A stretch of DNA of 64,000 nucleotides. It comes from Adiantum capillus-veneris (lineage: Eukaryota; Streptophyta; Polypodiopsida; Polypodiales; Pteridaceae). The notes under the pieces are model-generated. The model worked only from the letters and a program-made list of their open reading frames with translations. It did no database searches and was not told the origin of the DNA. The stretch is taken from the NCBI GenBank assembly GCA_014529385.2, contig CM043944.1, positions 81,584,384 to 81,648,383 on the forward strand, read 5' to 3'. This document shows, in pieces, positions 63,235-64,000 of the stretch (position 1 is its first letter; every line of letters begins with the position of its first letter). A program made the translations under genes and the position numbers.

Positions 63235-63868
63235 TGGTGAACCCGGTGGCCACTAGATCTATTGCGGAAGCAAACAAAATGGTTCAGGGTTCGACTAGCG
63301 GATGATCTCTCATCACAAAGTGAGTCGAGTTCGAGCCTACTAGCAGGGAGATCTAGCTCCACCTCGCAGGGGAAGCGTACTTGAACTATCTAGCGATACT
63401 AAGACCCACCTTCCAAGAGGAGAGAAATCTCGAGCGCCTTTTTCCCCATGTTTCAGAGGCACGTACACTCGATATTTCACCGCTCTAGGGGCAATGAGTA
63501 TTACTAATATCGAAGTAAGCACAATGGGGACAGAGAGTTCCCGACCAATCGGGACCACCCATCTCGTAGGCATTGGCAACCTGAGCCAAGCCCCCACTTT
63601 CCACCCCCACACTCACACTTCCTTGTGTGACCTAATTACTACCACAAAAGCTGTTCAACATAAAGATTCCTTGTTTAATTCTGAATCACATTGTTCGTTA
63701 ATATAGCCCTTCAACCAGTATTGCAAACAGCACCAAGACAGAATTCTAGTAAACATTCTACTCAAACTTATTCATAAAAGTTCCAATGTTCTGGAGGTAC
63801 AACATTCCCCCTCCAACGAGAGTTCACTCCTCCCGTTGTCGCCTAGCTGCCCATACAACTAGGTATGT

Positions 63869-63986
63869 CCACCGCATAGAAAGCACGTCATGGACACTCC
63901 CACCGCATAGAAAGCAAGACGTGGGTTCCCACCGCATAGAAAGCAAGTCGTGGGTATCCATCGCATAGAAAGCAAGTCGTGGATTC
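63869..63986. repeat. Four-copy ~29-bp tandem repeat with hairpin potential
   Basis: Units start at 63869, 63900, 63929 and 63958. Each reads CCACCGCATAGAAAGCAAGTC or close to it, followed by GTGGG/TGGA. The CCCAC and GTGGG ends could pair within a unit. It runs nearly to the end of the window and may continue. Confidence 0.85.
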
Positions 63987-64000
63987 AAGAGCCCTTAACG

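Overview
The window is nuclear DNA of a land plant. The evidence is: both plant Ty1/copia and Ty3/gypsy LTR retrotransposons, a CACTA (En/Spm) transposon with introns and the plant TNP2/Transposase_24 gene pair, primer-binding sites of plant type (TGGTATCAGAGC and TGGCGCCATTGCCGGGG), and AT-rich, microsatellite-laden intergenic sequence. Nothing identifies the species. I see no intact single-copy host gene, rRNA gene or functional tRNA gene, so this looks like an old, gene-poor, repeat-packed block of a large plant genome.

Layout. 1-7050: intergenic sequence with short tandem repeats and the first copy of a 1.35-kb terminal-inverted-repeat (TIR) element bounded by TTAA (1240-2586). 7051-10922: a minus-strand copia element with an exact AAATG target-site duplication (TSD), whose 5' LTR, primer site, gag and protease have been deleted. 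12937-14473: a DEAD-box RNA helicase pseudogene joined to a gypsy LTR (family A). 14474-15099: a fragment of a second LTR family. 15103-22009: a 6.9-kb CACTA transposon with TTG TSD, CACTACAAGAGGT ends, subterminal repeats and two decayed, intron-containing genes. 23255-28139: a minus-strand non-autonomous gypsy-like element with gag remnants only. 28290-28850: a plus-strand gypsy reverse-transcriptase fragment. 28870-32565: a decayed minus-strand coding region with a coiled-coil end, preceded on its 5' side by a ~140-bp-period array of palindromes. 32690-37454: a minus-strand gypsy gag, split inside its zinc knuckle by a 4.0-kb copia element (32929-36952, AATAA TSD). 37640-38390: very long TA/CT/CA/G low-complexity DNA. 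38640-40518: a minus-strand gypsy gag-protease relic.

40586-52485 is the most informative unit. It is a plus-strand gypsy-type element with a 957-bp 5' LTR, a TGGCGCC-type primer site, a long leader with seven palindromes sharing one core, one continuous gag-protease reading frame (45261-50186) broken only by in-frame stops, a helicase fragment just upstream of the polypurine tract, and a truncated 3' LTR. No reverse transcriptase or integrase is visible in it. It also carries a second copy of the TTAA TIR element (41983-43311).

52486-53560 holds a decayed protein that resembles a reverse-transcriptase-bearing plant element, possibly Penelope-like. 54825-60770 contains a diverged direct repeat, a relic sharing the W-x-P-K repeats of the large gypsy element, and a minus-strand protease relic. 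61144-63234 holds a 130-bp CA tract and the primer site and gag start of another copia element. The window ends in a ~29-bp tandem repeat.

The elements interact by nesting and parasitism. The CACTA element sits in LTR-like sequence, a copia element sits inside a gypsy gag, and the TIR element sits in a gypsy leader. Several gypsy-like elements (23255-28139, 40586-52485) encode at most gag and protease, so if they moved late in their history they would have needed enzymes supplied by other elements.
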